Source: Microbulbifer aggregans
GTDB lineage: Bacteria; Pseudomonadota; Gammaproteobacteria; Pseudomonadales; Cellvibrionaceae
Direction: 5' to 3'
Assembly (NCBI RefSeq): GCF_001750105.1
Contig: NZ_CP014143.1
Location: 3,317,501-3,381,500 of the forward strand
Length of the DNA stretch: 64,000 bases
The translations under genes and the position numbers were made by a program. The notes beneath the pieces are model-generated. The model was not told where the DNA came from and did no database searches. It saw nothing but the letters and a program-made list of their open reading frames with translations. Shown here in pieces: positions 8,386 through 16,967 of the stretch (positions are counted from its first letter, which is position 1; the number at the start of each line of letters is the position of its first letter).

Positions 8386-9791
8386 TTCACCTCAGTGAAT
8401 TCCTCAGTGCTGTAATGCCCTCCGCTGCGCCCCATTCCCGAGAGCCCTACGCCACCAATGGGGGCCAGCGCATTGCTCTGGAAGGTATGCATACCGATAT
8501 GCACCGCGCCGGAGGCGATCCTGCGTGCGGCATGCAGACCCCACTGGATATTATTGGTCATGACTGCCGCTGATAGTCCGTAATCACTGTCGTTGGCAAC
8601 AGCGATTGCCTCTTCGAGGTCATCTACAGCGACCACGCTGGCGACCGGACCAAAACTCTCCTCTCGCCAGGCGAGGCTATCGCGAGGCGGATCCAGCAAA
8701 ATGGTCGGCTTGACGACCAATCCGTTCAGGACTTCACCCCCAGTCAGAATTTCCGCACCGGCCGCGACAGCCTCGCGAACATGCTCGAGCACTTTCTCTA
8801 CTGCGCGGCTGTTGATCAGGGGGCCATATACGGTTCGCTCATCCCGCAGATCTCCAAGATAAAGGCCCTCAGCCTCTGCCTTGAGCGCATCGATAAACGA
8901 TGGATAAATATCCCGCTCTACCACGATGCGGGAATTGGCCATACAGATTTGCCCGCTGTGGGTGAATATTCCCTGCGCTGCGATTTTGGCAGCCTGCTTG
9001 GGATCTGCATCCTTCAGGACCAGCAGTGCACTCTTGCCGCCGAGCTCCAACTGCATGCGCCGCATCCTGCTCAGACCAGCCTGCCCTACTGCGATTCCGG
9101 TATTGGTAGAGCCGGTCAGTGCAATGCAGCGTACAGCGGGGTGATTGATCAATTCCGCACCACATTCGGAGCCATACCCCGTCACTACATTGATCGCCTC
9201 TGACGGGACGCCCGCGTCCAGCAACAGGCGGCCGAAAGCCAGTGCCGTCAGGGGAGTTTCCTCTGACGGCTTGATCACCAGGCTGTTGCCCGCGGCCAAC
9301 GGGAAAGCACACATCTTGGTCAGCAAGGACAGAGGCGCGTTATAGGGTGATACCACGCCCACCACACCCAGTGGTTCACGGATGACCATGGACATACGGT
9401 GGGGATCGTCGTTCGGGAATGTCTCACCATATAGCCGTCGCGCTTCGCCGGCGGCGGTGCGCAGCAGGTCTACGGTGTAAGCAATTTCTCCCCGTGCCTT
9501 GGTGATTGTGGAGCCGCTCTCGTCAATCAGCGTATCCAGAAAGCGCGTCTGTCCCTCGTTAGCCACAAGCTCCGCAGCGCGTAACAGCACAGCTTCACGC
9601 TCGGCGGGACGCAAACGGTACCAGGCGTCGAAGCCAATGGAAGCTGCCCGCACCGCATGATCAACGTCTGTGGCGCCAGCGCGGGGGACTTGCGCCAGAA
9701 GACTACCGGTGGCCGGAGCCGTTACTTCGAAGTAGCTCCCACTGGCTGCGGGCACAGCCTCTCCACCGATGAGCATATTGCGGTTCTGCAT
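8349..9791 (-). CDS. NAD(P)-dependent aldehyde dehydrogenase
   Basis: 480 residues, standard ALDH length. It has the cofactor and catalytic landmarks: PYNAP (Asn151), IKPSEETPLTA, TGSTNTG, catalytic Glu249 in LELGGKS and nucleophile Cys283 in HSGQICMANSRI. It oxidises an aldehyde to the carboxylate. The aromatic/semialdehyde dehydrogenase branch (benzaldehyde, vanillin) is the nearest type I can suggest. In this operon it would take an aldehyde released from a side chain or ring fragment, for example a formyl group. It ends inside the downstream hydrolase gene. Confidence 0.92.
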   Translation of the reverse strand: MQNRNMLIGGEAVPAASGSYFEVTAPATGSLLAQVPRAGATDVDHAVRAASIGFDAWYRLRPAEREAVLLRAAELVANEGQTRFLDTLIDESGSTITKARGEIAYTVDLLRTAAGEARRLYGETFPNDDPHRMSMVIREPLGVVGVVSPYNAPLSLLTKMCAFPLAAGNSLVIKPSEETPLTALAFGRLLLDAGVPSEAINVVTGYGSECGAELINHPAVRCIALTGSTNTGIAVGQAGLSRMRRMQLELGGKSALLVLKDADPKQAAKIAAQGIFTHSGQICMANSRIVVERDIYPSFIDALKAEAEGLYLGDLRDERTVYGPLINSRAVEKVLEHVREAVAAGAEILTGGEVLNGLVVKPTILLDPPRDSLAWREESFGPVASVVAVDDLEEAIAVANDSDYGLSAAVMTNNIQWGLHAARRIASGAVHIGMHTFQSNALAPIGGVGLSGMGRSGGHYSTEEFTEVKWISVDVGSLPR

Positions 9792-9802
9792 TCCAGTCTC
9801 AC

Positions 9803-11086
9803 TCAGGTCTGTTGTTCCGCTGCCTTTTCCCCGACACCGAACAGGCTCTGCTCGGCGCCCTCAACCTCCATCTGCGCAGCCATTAACCGACCGCGCTCGG
9901 CCGGGAAGGCCTGAACGATGCCCATGGTCAGCTCACGCAGATAGCGCGCCGGATCACCCATGGTGCCTGAGGTGCCGCTGGCCTTGAGGGCATTGGCGGC
10001 AATACTGAAACCACACTCGGCCACAACGCCCTTGCACAACCGCCACTGTTTGACCACTTCGTGCTTGGAGGCAATCGGAGGCTCACTGGTTTCCAGCTGC
10101 AGCTGCCTCCGCAGCCACAAAATCGACGTCTGCAAGTCGACCATCATCTTGCCGATGAGCTCCTGCTGATAAGGAGCTGTGCCAATGGGTTTCCCGGTGT
10201 CCGCAAACTTTTTCTCTGTGAGGTGTTTCAGGACATTCTGGTAGGCAGTGTGTGCGGCACCGGCGTAGCCACATACTGCAGCCATCTGATTGCCGACAAA
10301 GCTGCCTCGGCTCATCTGCATGCAACGGGTGAACGCGCCAGGGATCGCGAGGGACATTTCGTCCGGAACAAAGTAATTCTCCAGCACGATGCCACCGGAG
10401 CTGGTACCGCGCATACCGATGGCATCCCACGGTGCCCGCGGGCGCACGCCATCGCCATCGCGATCGACGAAGAAGGTGCATAGCCCTTCCGCAGTGTCAT
10501 ATCCATCGAGGCTGGCGGTCACCAAATACTTGTCCGCAACCCCTGTGCCAGTGCCGAACGACTTGACGCCATTCAGAAGGTAACCGCCATCGACCTTGCG
10601 AGCCTCGGTACTGATGGTGACGGCGGCTTTTTCCGATTTCACCGATTCACTGGCAAAGTTCGCGAACCAGAAACCATCACGTCCCATGCCGTAAAGCACC
10701 CGCTCGGCAAATTGCCGCACTTGCCGGGCCTCCTCCTCAGAAAAGAGTCCTGCCTCAAGCGCCTCCATCGCCAGCAACCCGCGCGAGGCGGCACTGCAAT
10801 GGAAAAAGAACGCGAGCGAGGTCGAGGGACAGGCGGAGCCCAAAGCGAAGCAGGCCGCCGCCAGATCTCTGAGACCACCACCGAGACCACCGTATTCCGT
10901 GGGTATGATCAGCCCGAGCAAGCCGGCCTCACTGAACTGGCGCACATGGGGCATATGAAACTGGGCGCTGGCATCCACCTCGCGCGCAGCTTCCCGCACC
11001 GCCGGCAGAACCGACTCCACAACTTCCGCGCGGGCGCGCTCGGCCTGGTTCATATCCTCGAGCAGTATTTCACCGGTGAGCTTCAT
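9803..11086 (-). CDS. Acyl-CoA-dehydrogenase-fold flavoprotein (possible FMNH2-dependent monooxygenase)
   Basis: 427 residues with the N-terminal helical, middle beta (GVKSFGTGTGVADKYLV) and C-terminal helical domains of the ACAD superfamily. The C-terminal region where dehydrogenases carry a YEGT catalytic Glu reads MGIVQAFPAERGRL, with no obvious equivalent. That pattern fits DszC/HpaB/SfnC-type monooxygenases that use reduced flavin from a separate reductase, and a flavin reductase is encoded at 21206. A true dehydrogenase acting on an acyl-CoA remains possible. It lies between the ALDH and RCCR-like genes in one operon. Confidence 0.82.
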   Translation of the reverse strand: MKLTGEILLEDMNQAERARAEVVESVLPAVREAAREVDASAQFHMPHVRQFSEAGLLGLIIPTEYGGLGGGLRDLAAACFALGSACPSTSLAFFFHCSAASRGLLAMEALEAGLFSEEEARQVRQFAERVLYGMGRDGFWFANFASESVKSEKAAVTISTEARKVDGGYLLNGVKSFGTGTGVADKYLVTASLDGYDTAEGLCTFFVDRDGDGVRPRAPWDAIGMRGTSSGGIVLENYFVPDEMSLAIPGAFTRCMQMSRGSFVGNQMAAVCGYAGAAHTAYQNVLKHLTEKKFADTGKPIGTAPYQQELIGKMMVDLQTSILWLRRQLQLETSEPPIASKHEVVKQWRLCKGVVAECGFSIAANALKASGTSGTMGDPARYLRELTMGIVQAFPAERGRLMAAQMEVEGAEQSLFGVGEKAAEQQT

Positions 11087-11143
11087 TTTTATTCCCTACC
11101 CGTTTTCATCCTGTTTAATCAATCTGGCAAAGCCAGAAATTTC

Positions 11144-11890
11144 TTAGGTATTGTTTTTCAGCAGGGCACGCAGTGCTTCACTACTCTCGCTACCAATCAG
11201 CCCACCGATCTGATTCCAGACCTTGTCGACATCCGGGTCAAAAATAATCTCGCGATTGCGGCGATCTCGCTCTGCCAGCGCAGCACTGTCGACCGCCTCA
11301 AGTGCCTTGTCACTTACCCCTTTTTCCAGCACGGAAAACCAGTGTTCCAGGTATGCGTTGACAGTCCCATCGAGTGCCTTGAACGCATCCATGGTGGTGC
11401 GATGTACAAGCATCCATGGCGACATCACCGCCAACTGGCGAATATCCAGTTGTGCCTCGCTTAATCCTTCCATTGCACGTCCAGCTTTGCAGGCGTCTGT
11501 CAGGGGCGTATAGACCTCATCCATGTAGGCCAGGTTGGCCCCGAGGTCGAGACGGGGAACCAGATCGAGGTGGAATGCGCAGTGGCCGCCGGCACCAACC
11601 GAATCCAACGTGAAGTGTGGCACTGCGCTCTCGTCAGGAGTGAACGCAAATAACATATGGGAATCGAGGCCAATCTGCGGCACCACGATCGCACAGGTGA
11701 CCAGCTGCTGCAGTGCCCCACCGGAAAAGACACGAACTTCACCAACTTTCCCCTGCGCCATCGGCACATGACTTTCGAGCGTCATGTACGGACCGCCATC
11801 GTCACCGGGGATTTCCGTGAGCCCGAGAGTTGCAATGATTCGGTCGCGGGTTTTCTGTGCCAGGGCCTCAGGAAGTGAAGCTGCGCTCAT
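11144..11890 (-). CDS. RCCR-like protein A, ferredoxin-dependent bilin reductase superfamily
   Basis: 248 residues. I recognise the core pattern of plant red chlorophyll catabolite reductase (PHFLME, then LLDLLPRKDL, then YIEKFY) as VPHFTLD (90-96), LDLVPRLDL (108-116) and YMDEVYTPL (122-130). A later acidic motif, FDPDVDKVW (217-225), lines up with the conserved C-terminal Asp of RCCR; the Glu after PHFxM is Asp96 here. RCCR reduces an open-chain chlorophyll product using ferredoxin. A second, diverged homologue is at 38275. First gene of the leftward operon, with an FNR-type box 67 bp upstream. The family is inferred from motif recall, not from a search; substrate unknown. Confidence 0.68.
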   Translation of the reverse strand: MSAASLPEALAQKTRDRIIATLGLTEIPGDDGGPYMTLESHVPMAQGKVGEVRVFSGGALQQLVTCAIVVPQIGLDSHMLFAFTPDESAVPHFTLDSVGAGGHCAFHLDLVPRLDLGANLAYMDEVYTPLTDACKAGRAMEGLSEAQLDIRQLAVMSPWMLVHRTTMDAFKALDGTVNAYLEHWFSVLEKGVSDKALEAVDSAALAERDRRNREIIFDPDVDKVWNQIGGLIGSESSEALRALLKNNT

Positions 11891-11957
11891 AGGTGACTCC
11901 GGGCTTCTTTTCGATGTTGTTGGTTAAGGATTGTGGGCAAGTCACCGCGGTGCCACA

Positions 11958-11971
11958 TTGATAATTCTCAA
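11958..11971 (-). promoter_or_regulatory. FNR-type box upstream of RCCR-like A operon
   Basis: TTGATAATTCTCAA on the plus strand, a near-perfect TTGAn-N4-nTCAA palindrome. On the minus strand a weak -10 (CACAAT, 11935-11930) follows after 22 bp, as in the other copies. Confidence 0.6.
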
Positions 11972-11998
11972 TAAGGCACCGCGCATTTTACCCCGCAC

Positions 11999-13711
11999 TT
12001 ATTGGCTGGTAATTGCGCCACACAACTTCCAGGGGCGACTGGCAACCAGGTCGGTGTTTCGGGAGACTTCCTTATTTCCGGCAGCCGCCGGGTGAATGGT
12101 GACGGCGAGCGATTGTGTGCCTGCCACCAGTCGATAAAGCTCGGGCTGACTGAGGAGGCCGTCGAAGGGGCGCTCTTTCCATGGTGTCATTACGGTGAAA
12201 TCCCGCTGCAGGGCGGTCGCAAAACCCTGCCCCAGTGGCGAACTGATAGCGGCTGCCAGCAGGTTAATGCGGTTTTCCGCCGAGCGCTCCAGAAGCCCGG
12301 TTCGCAGCTCCCAGGCCTCCTGCGGCTCCAGAGGTACCACCGCGGTATCCACACCAGCCAGCGCCAGCAAACGGAAAGTTTCCGGATAGATACTGTCATC
12401 CGACGTGATCGCCGCGATACGGCCGAAGGGCAATTCCAGGGACTCGAACCCCACTGCCGGTATCGACCAGGCAAAGCGCTCACTGGGGTGCACCTGTCCC
12501 TGGCAGAACAAGACACCGGTCTCCCCCACCACCACCGCGCAATAGCGGAGCTGCCCGTCATCGCAGCGCATTGGCAGCGCCGTGGTAACGACTCCATCGC
12601 CGGCACAACACTGACGCAGTGACTCCACTATCTCACCCGAGAAGTCGAGTGCTGCGGGCAGATCCGCAGCAATGGCTTCTGCACTGAGAAGCGGCGGCAC
12701 GGCTACCAGCTGGGCGCCAGCGACTACTGCTTCCCGCACCAGAGAAACCGCAGCGCGCAACCCATCCCGACCGTGCGTCAACGGATCGACAACAGTGGCA
12801 GCCACACTTTCAGCACCACACCATTGCGGATATGACTGTGTCGCCGGATCTGCGGCTATTGGCTGGTAAAGTTCCGGGCGGCGACTGGCAAAGATATCGG
12901 TACCATCGCCGCGGCGCTTGTCGTTCGCCAGCCCTGGCTGGATGTCGGCGTAGACTACCTCCTCTCGATCGGTAGACGCGCAGGCCAGCACAGTGCCATC
13001 CGGTGCAACGACCTGGCTCTCGCCCGCCCCACAGAGGAATTTCTGCGGTATGCCAGTGGCTTCACTCACAGGTACCAGCAGGGCTTCCGGCACCAGGGGC
13101 CCGACCTTATTGGCGGCAACAATAAACACATGATTTTCAGGCGCACGCACCGGCACATGAAGCGATCCTTCATCGCCAGCAAAAGAGTTGAGACTGTTGC
13201 ATAGCAGCTCGGCGCCACGAAGTGCCAAAGTGCGCGGCGGCTCGTTGATCACACCGTCCATACAGGCATAGAGCCCGATGCGGCCCAGAGGTGTGTCCAC
13301 TACCGGCCCCGGCTCTCGCGCCGACTCGAGAAAGTCATTTTCGTGACCGATATAGATCTGCTTGGTGTTGTCGGCAATCAGCTGCCCCTCGGGCGAGTAC
13401 ATCAAGCTTGAGCCGGTGATGGTGCCGTCATCTCGACGCACCGTGCAATTGACGACAACATGGATTCCCAGCGCACGTGCTTTCTCTGCTACTGCCTGCA
13501 GGAAGGCGCCATCGAGGGTGACTGATACCTCGGCGCAGTGCTCCTGGCTGTCGTACCAGGACAGGTGATTACAGAACTCCGGCAGCACCACCAGATCAGG
13601 CCGCACCTCGGCGGCCTGGTCCAGCATGCGCAACACCGTGCCCAGATTTTCCTCCACGTCGGTGCCCACATGGAATTGTGCCGCCGCCACTCGGATGGTT
13701 TTATTGTTCAT
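11999..13711 (-). CDS. Tandem carbon-nitrogen hydrolase (nitrilase superfamily), active half plus degenerate half
   Basis: 570 residues, about twice the length of a single nitrilase domain. The first half has the full triad: Glu45 (LVVLPEFCN), Lys117 (NTKQIYIGHE) and Cys150 (GLYACMDGV). The second half (about 300-570) keeps the fold pattern (AVSLVREAVVAGAQLVAV, then GRIAAITSDDSIYPE), but the three positions read Pro340, a QVHPSE segment and Ser437, so it is probably non-catalytic. The family hydrolyses nitriles, amides and N-carbamoyl compounds. Monocistronic, transcribed divergently from the MFS gene at 13923, with the shared AT-rich palindrome between them. A role in opening an imide or amide of a pyrrole fragment is inference. 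Confidence 0.87.
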   Translation of the reverse strand: MNNKTIRVAAAQFHVGTDVEENLGTVLRMLDQAAEVRPDLVVLPEFCNHLSWYDSQEHCAEVSVTLDGAFLQAVAEKARALGIHVVVNCTVRRDDGTITGSSLMYSPEGQLIADNTKQIYIGHENDFLESAREPGPVVDTPLGRIGLYACMDGVINEPPRTLALRGAELLCNSLNSFAGDEGSLHVPVRAPENHVFIVAANKVGPLVPEALLVPVSEATGIPQKFLCGAGESQVVAPDGTVLACASTDREEVVYADIQPGLANDKRRGDGTDIFASRRPELYQPIAADPATQSYPQWCGAESVAATVVDPLTHGRDGLRAAVSLVREAVVAGAQLVAVPPLLSAEAIAADLPAALDFSGEIVESLRQCCAGDGVVTTALPMRCDDGQLRYCAVVVGETGVLFCQGQVHPSERFAWSIPAVGFESLELPFGRIAAITSDDSIYPETFRLLALAGVDTAVVPLEPQEAWELRTGLLERSAENRINLLAAAISSPLGQGFATALQRDFTVMTPWKERPFDGLLSQPELYRLVAGTQSLAVTIHPAAAGNKEVSRNTDLVASRPWKLCGAITSQ

Positions 13712-13797
13712 GGGTGATCTGCCTCCCGGACAGCAAGGTCCCCGCCGGTCGGGGGAAAGCCAGTGAAAGCCACAGTTACGACTGGGCCACTACGATT

Positions 13798-13815
13798 TGT
13801 TATAAACTACTATCA
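13798..13815. promoter_or_regulatory. AT-rich palindromic promoter element, copy 2
   Basis: TGTTATAAACTACTATCA, between the divergent nitrilase gene (ATG at 13711) and MFS gene (ATG at 13923). Same 18-bp layout as the copies at 2490, 22875 and 35358. Confidence 0.5.
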
Positions 13816-13922
13816 TTATATCTTTTTAACAATAATCCAAATATGATGCTGGGGCGTAAGGGGAAATAGGACCCCGACAGTACAAGTCAGCCACCTTTAT
13901 ACCCCATCAGAGAGGCGTCACT

Positions 13923-15251
13923 ATGGCCAATCAACAGGCACGCCGGATTCTCGGCCTGCGTCTTGCGGATGACGTATCCGGCACCAACGTTCTGACCTTC
14001 TATTTCGCCTGTCTGGCGACCATCATGTTCGCCTCCTTCATTCCTCAGAGCCAACCCTTCCTGCTTACAGAATTTCTCGGCATCGCCCCGGAGCGGCATG
14101 GGATGGTCAGCGGACTGCTGAACTTCTGGGCGGAAATCGCCATCATCATCGCCGTGGCCATATTTGGCCCACTCTCGGATCGTTTTGGCCGCCGCCCTAT
14201 TACCGGCTTCGGCTTCCTGGTGATGTCTGCCGGGATCGCGCTCTACCCCCATGCCCGGGACATCACGGAATTACTGATGGTGCGTCTTGCCTATGCTGTT
14301 GGCCTCGCGGCGGTTACCACCACCATCGTGGCGCTGATTGCCGACTATGTGCAGGATGAGAGCCGCGGGCGTGCCACCGGGCTGCAGGGCGTGATGAACG
14401 GCATCGGCGCCATGATCTGTGTTTTCCTGCTACTGCAACTTCCAGCCATCCTGCAAAAGGGCGGCGCCACAGCCCACGAAGCCGGCATCCAGACCTACAG
14501 TCTCGTCGCCGCCATCTCCTTCATCACCGGCGTTCTGATGCTGATTGGGCTGAAGCCCGGTGCGCGTACAAAAGGGGAACACAGCGAAAGCCTGCTGAGC
14601 ATCACTAGAAATGGCCTTCACGCAGCGCGGGACCCCCTCATAGCGCTGGCCTATGGAGCCTCCTTTGTGGCACGCGGCAACCTGATGATTGTGGGGACCT
14701 TCTTTACCCTCTGGGTAACCAATTACGGCACCACGGAAATGGGGATGAGCCGTGCGGACGCACTGGCGCGGGCCGGCATGATCGTCGGTATCGCGCAGGG
14801 TTGCGCACTGCTAGCCGCACCGCTGTTTGGCATCCTGGCTGACAAAATCACCCGTGTGCGCGCCCTCAGCATCGCCCTGCTCGTCTCAGCGGTCGGCTAC
14901 GGTTCGACGTTTTTTATTCATGACCCGTTCGCTACCGGGATGATCATTTGCGCAGCGCTGATTGGTCTCGGTGAGATCGGCTGTATCATCACCAGCGGTG
15001 TACTGGTCGCCCAGCAAGCTCCGCCATCTCATCGCGGTGCCGTCATCGGCTTCTTCACCCTGTCCGGTGCGGTCGGCATTCTGGTGGCCAGTGTGATCGG
15101 GGGATATCTATTCGATGCATGGCGGGCCTCCGGACCGTTTGTATTCTTCAGTGGAGTCGCGCTGTTAGTGCTGATTTGGGCCATCGTCCTTGAAAGACGT
15201 ACAACACGAACCAGTTCGCAGAGCCAGTTGGTTGGTGACGTAGCGGCGTAA
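13923..15251 (+). CDS. MFS transporter
   Basis: 442 residues with about 12 membrane segments and the loop motif GPLSDRFGRRPITG after TM2. A ribosome site (GAGG) precedes the ATG by 7 nt. Transporter of the inner membrane, substrate unknown. Sequence type differs from the MFS at 3450 and it is not a close paralogue. It is divergent from the nitrilase gene and shares its promoter region, so it probably belongs to the same regulon. A strong terminator follows. Confidence 0.88.
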   Translation: MANQQARRILGLRLADDVSGTNVLTFYFACLATIMFASFIPQSQPFLLTEFLGIAPERHGMVSGLLNFWAEIAIIIAVAIFGPLSDRFGRRPITGFGFLVMSAGIALYPHARDITELLMVRLAYAVGLAAVTTTIVALIADYVQDESRGRATGLQGVMNGIGAMICVFLLLQLPAILQKGGATAHEAGIQTYSLVAAISFITGVLMLIGLKPGARTKGEHSESLLSITRNGLHAARDPLIALAYGASFVARGNLMIVGTFFTLWVTNYGTTEMGMSRADALARAGMIVGIAQGCALLAAPLFGILADKITRVRALSIALLVSAVGYGSTFFIHDPFATGMIICAALIGLGEIGCIITSGVLVAQQAPPSHRGAVIGFFTLSGAVGILVASVIGGYLFDAWRASGPFVFFSGVALLVLIWAIVLERRTTRTSSQSQLVGDVAA

Positions 15252-15273
15252 GAGAGACCTGCTCAGCAAAATA

Positions 15274-15303
15274 AAAAAAGCCCGCTGAAGCGGGCTTTTT
15301 TTG
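15274..15303. terminator. Bidirectional intrinsic terminator
   Basis: Stem AAGCCCGC/GCGGGCTT with loop TGAA, flanked by A-run and T-run, so it works in both directions. It separates the rightward MFS gene from the leftward genes that end at 15350. Confidence 0.9.
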
Positions 15304-15349
15304 TAGCCTAAATTGAATCCAGAACTGCCCTGCTTACAGTCACCGGACC

Positions 15350-16030
15350 TTAGGACAATTGAAAAGCAGCCCGCTCCCCGGCCAGTGCGGCATTCCTCGC
15401 CTGGATGGCAGCTCTAAGGGTAGCGAAGAGGCTGATCACAAAGAGAAGCTCCGCTGTATTACCCGCAATGAAGCTCCAGTCGCGGCCGGCAGTAGCGCCA
15501 TTGACTAAAAATATCTGCAAGGCACCAGCAAAAAGCCAGGGCCAGTTTGCCCTGCGCCACAACCAACCGCCGGCAACCACCACAACCAGGTTGACCAGGA
15601 TAGTGGCAATAGGAGGCTGGCTGTCCGCAGCCACAAGGCGGGGGTAGTAATCTGCCGCTACCAGCTCCAGGGTAGCCAGGTCATAGAGGTAACCGTAGAC
15701 CACAGCGAGCAACGCAAGAATCCATGCCGTGCCGAATAACCACGAGCGCGTCTGCGCACGCCTAATATAAAGACCCAGAACACTGGCAACAAAGACCAGT
15801 AAAAAAGGTAATAACATGGCATGCACCCAGAAACGCAGTGTGCTCATTGGCCAATAGATCGCGGATGTGTGCAGTGATGGACCCAGAGCAACCACCAGGT
15901 TGTCAAAAGCCAATGCCAGTACCAGGCAACGCAAGAACAGGAGAGGAAAGCCGGACGGCGGCAGCCGCAGGCTCCACAGGAACAGTCCGAGATGACAAAG
16001 TGCCAGCGCGGCAAAAATAGGGCTGAGCAT
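15350..16030 (-). CDS. Integral membrane protein, unknown function (about 7 TM)
   Basis: 226 residues, almost entirely hydrophobic, with about seven predicted membrane spans (roughly 1-20, 28-50, 67-90, 98-118, 140-160, 165-180 and 190-208). I do not recognise a family. Last gene of the leftward set 17774-15350 after the exported hydrolase and the NOL-like SDR, which suggests a linked role such as membrane handling of a hydrophobic substrate. No motif supports a specific function. Confidence 0.7.
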   Translation of the reverse strand: MLSPIFAALALCHLGLFLWSLRLPPSGFPLLFLRCLVLALAFDNLVVALGPSLHTSAIYWPMSTLRFWVHAMLLPFLLVFVASVLGLYIRRAQTRSWLFGTAWILALLAVVYGYLYDLATLELVAADYYPRLVAADSQPPIATILVNLVVVVAGGWLWRRANWPWLFAGALQIFLVNGATAGRDWSFIAGNTAELLFVISLFATLRAAIQARNAALAGERAAFQLS

Positions 16031-16102
16031 GTGCTTGCCTCATAAAAAATAAGCGCCCTGCGACCCGATCAGAGTCCGCAAGGCGCCGATATGGCAGTGA
16101 TC

Positions 16103-16852
16103 TCAGTTGAGCAGCACCCCGATTTCCTGCTCAACAATAGCCTGTTGCTGATCCCGGGAAATCTGTGCCGGGTTGTCACCATCCTGCAGGGTGTCCGTGT
16201 AGTAAAACTGAGTGTGGTTACCACCCTCGATACGGACGTATTTTGTATGGGACGGTAGTCGCGCCTTGCTGTCCTCAATATCCTGCTCGGTGGTTAAACC
16301 ATCGACACCTCCCCAGATGGAGACCACAGGAATATCAAGCGTCGTCAGGTACGTCAGGTCATTGGAATAGGCTGCCAGAAGGAAGAGTGCATCGACCCGA
16401 TCCCAGGAAGCGCGGTTGACGTTGACATAGTCAGCCGCAACGACACCACCCAATGAGTGGCCACCAATCACCCAGCCGTTTACCTCATCCCTCCAGTAGT
16501 GCTTCACATAATCAGCGTAGTGAGTGCCGAGGATTCCCAGATTAAAGGGCGGCGTTACCACAGCGGCATAGTACCCGAGATCGGCAAAGTGACGGGCGAG
16601 CGGGGCATAAGCGCGAGGATCCACAAATCCGCCCGGATAAATAATCAGCCCCCGGGAAGAGACCGGCTGGGCTGGCTCGAAACCGAAAAACAGGGAAACC
16701 CCGGTCCAGTCGCGCTTCTGGAACACTTTGACCGTGGATGAAGAGGTCATTGCGGCGTCCACTTCGGACTGGGCATCGGCAAAAGCGAGCGCGTGGAAAC
16801 AAAAGATGAAAGCGAGAAGGCCTATATTCCGCGCAAAGTTGGTTTTGAACAT
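16103..16852 (-). CDS. Exported alpha/beta hydrolase (dienelactone hydrolase/chlorophyllase-like fold)
   Basis: 249 residues with a signal peptide ending near ALAFA-DA (residue 25), so probably periplasmic. Nucleophile Ser133 in GGHSLGG, acid Asp184 in SIWGGVDGL and His213 in GGNHTQFYY give a complete triad. The opening strand GLIIYPGGFVDPRAYAPLARHFADLGYYAAVV is the pattern of the broad alpha/beta hydrolase family that includes chlorophyllases. It may cleave an ester (phytyl or methyl) before import; this is inference from neighbours. It lies 115 bp downstream of the NOL-like SDR gene. Confidence 0.82.
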   Translation of the reverse strand: MFKTNFARNIGLLAFIFCFHALAFADAQSEVDAAMTSSSTVKVFQKRDWTGVSLFFGFEPAQPVSSRGLIIYPGGFVDPRAYAPLARHFADLGYYAAVVTPPFNLGILGTHYADYVKHYWRDEVNGWVIGGHSLGGVVAADYVNVNRASWDRVDALFLLAAYSNDLTYLTTLDIPVVSIWGGVDGLTTEQDIEDSKARLPSHTKYVRIEGGNHTQFYYTDTLQDGDNPAQISRDQQQAIVEQEIGVLLN

Positions 16853-16967
16853 GTCTCTCTCCCTGGTGAGTTTTTGTAGACAAAGCCTATGACTTTAAAA
16901 GCCCTAAACGCACAGCAATTTCGCCCCACAAACAGACCCCGGGACACAAACAGCCTGAAGGGACCAT

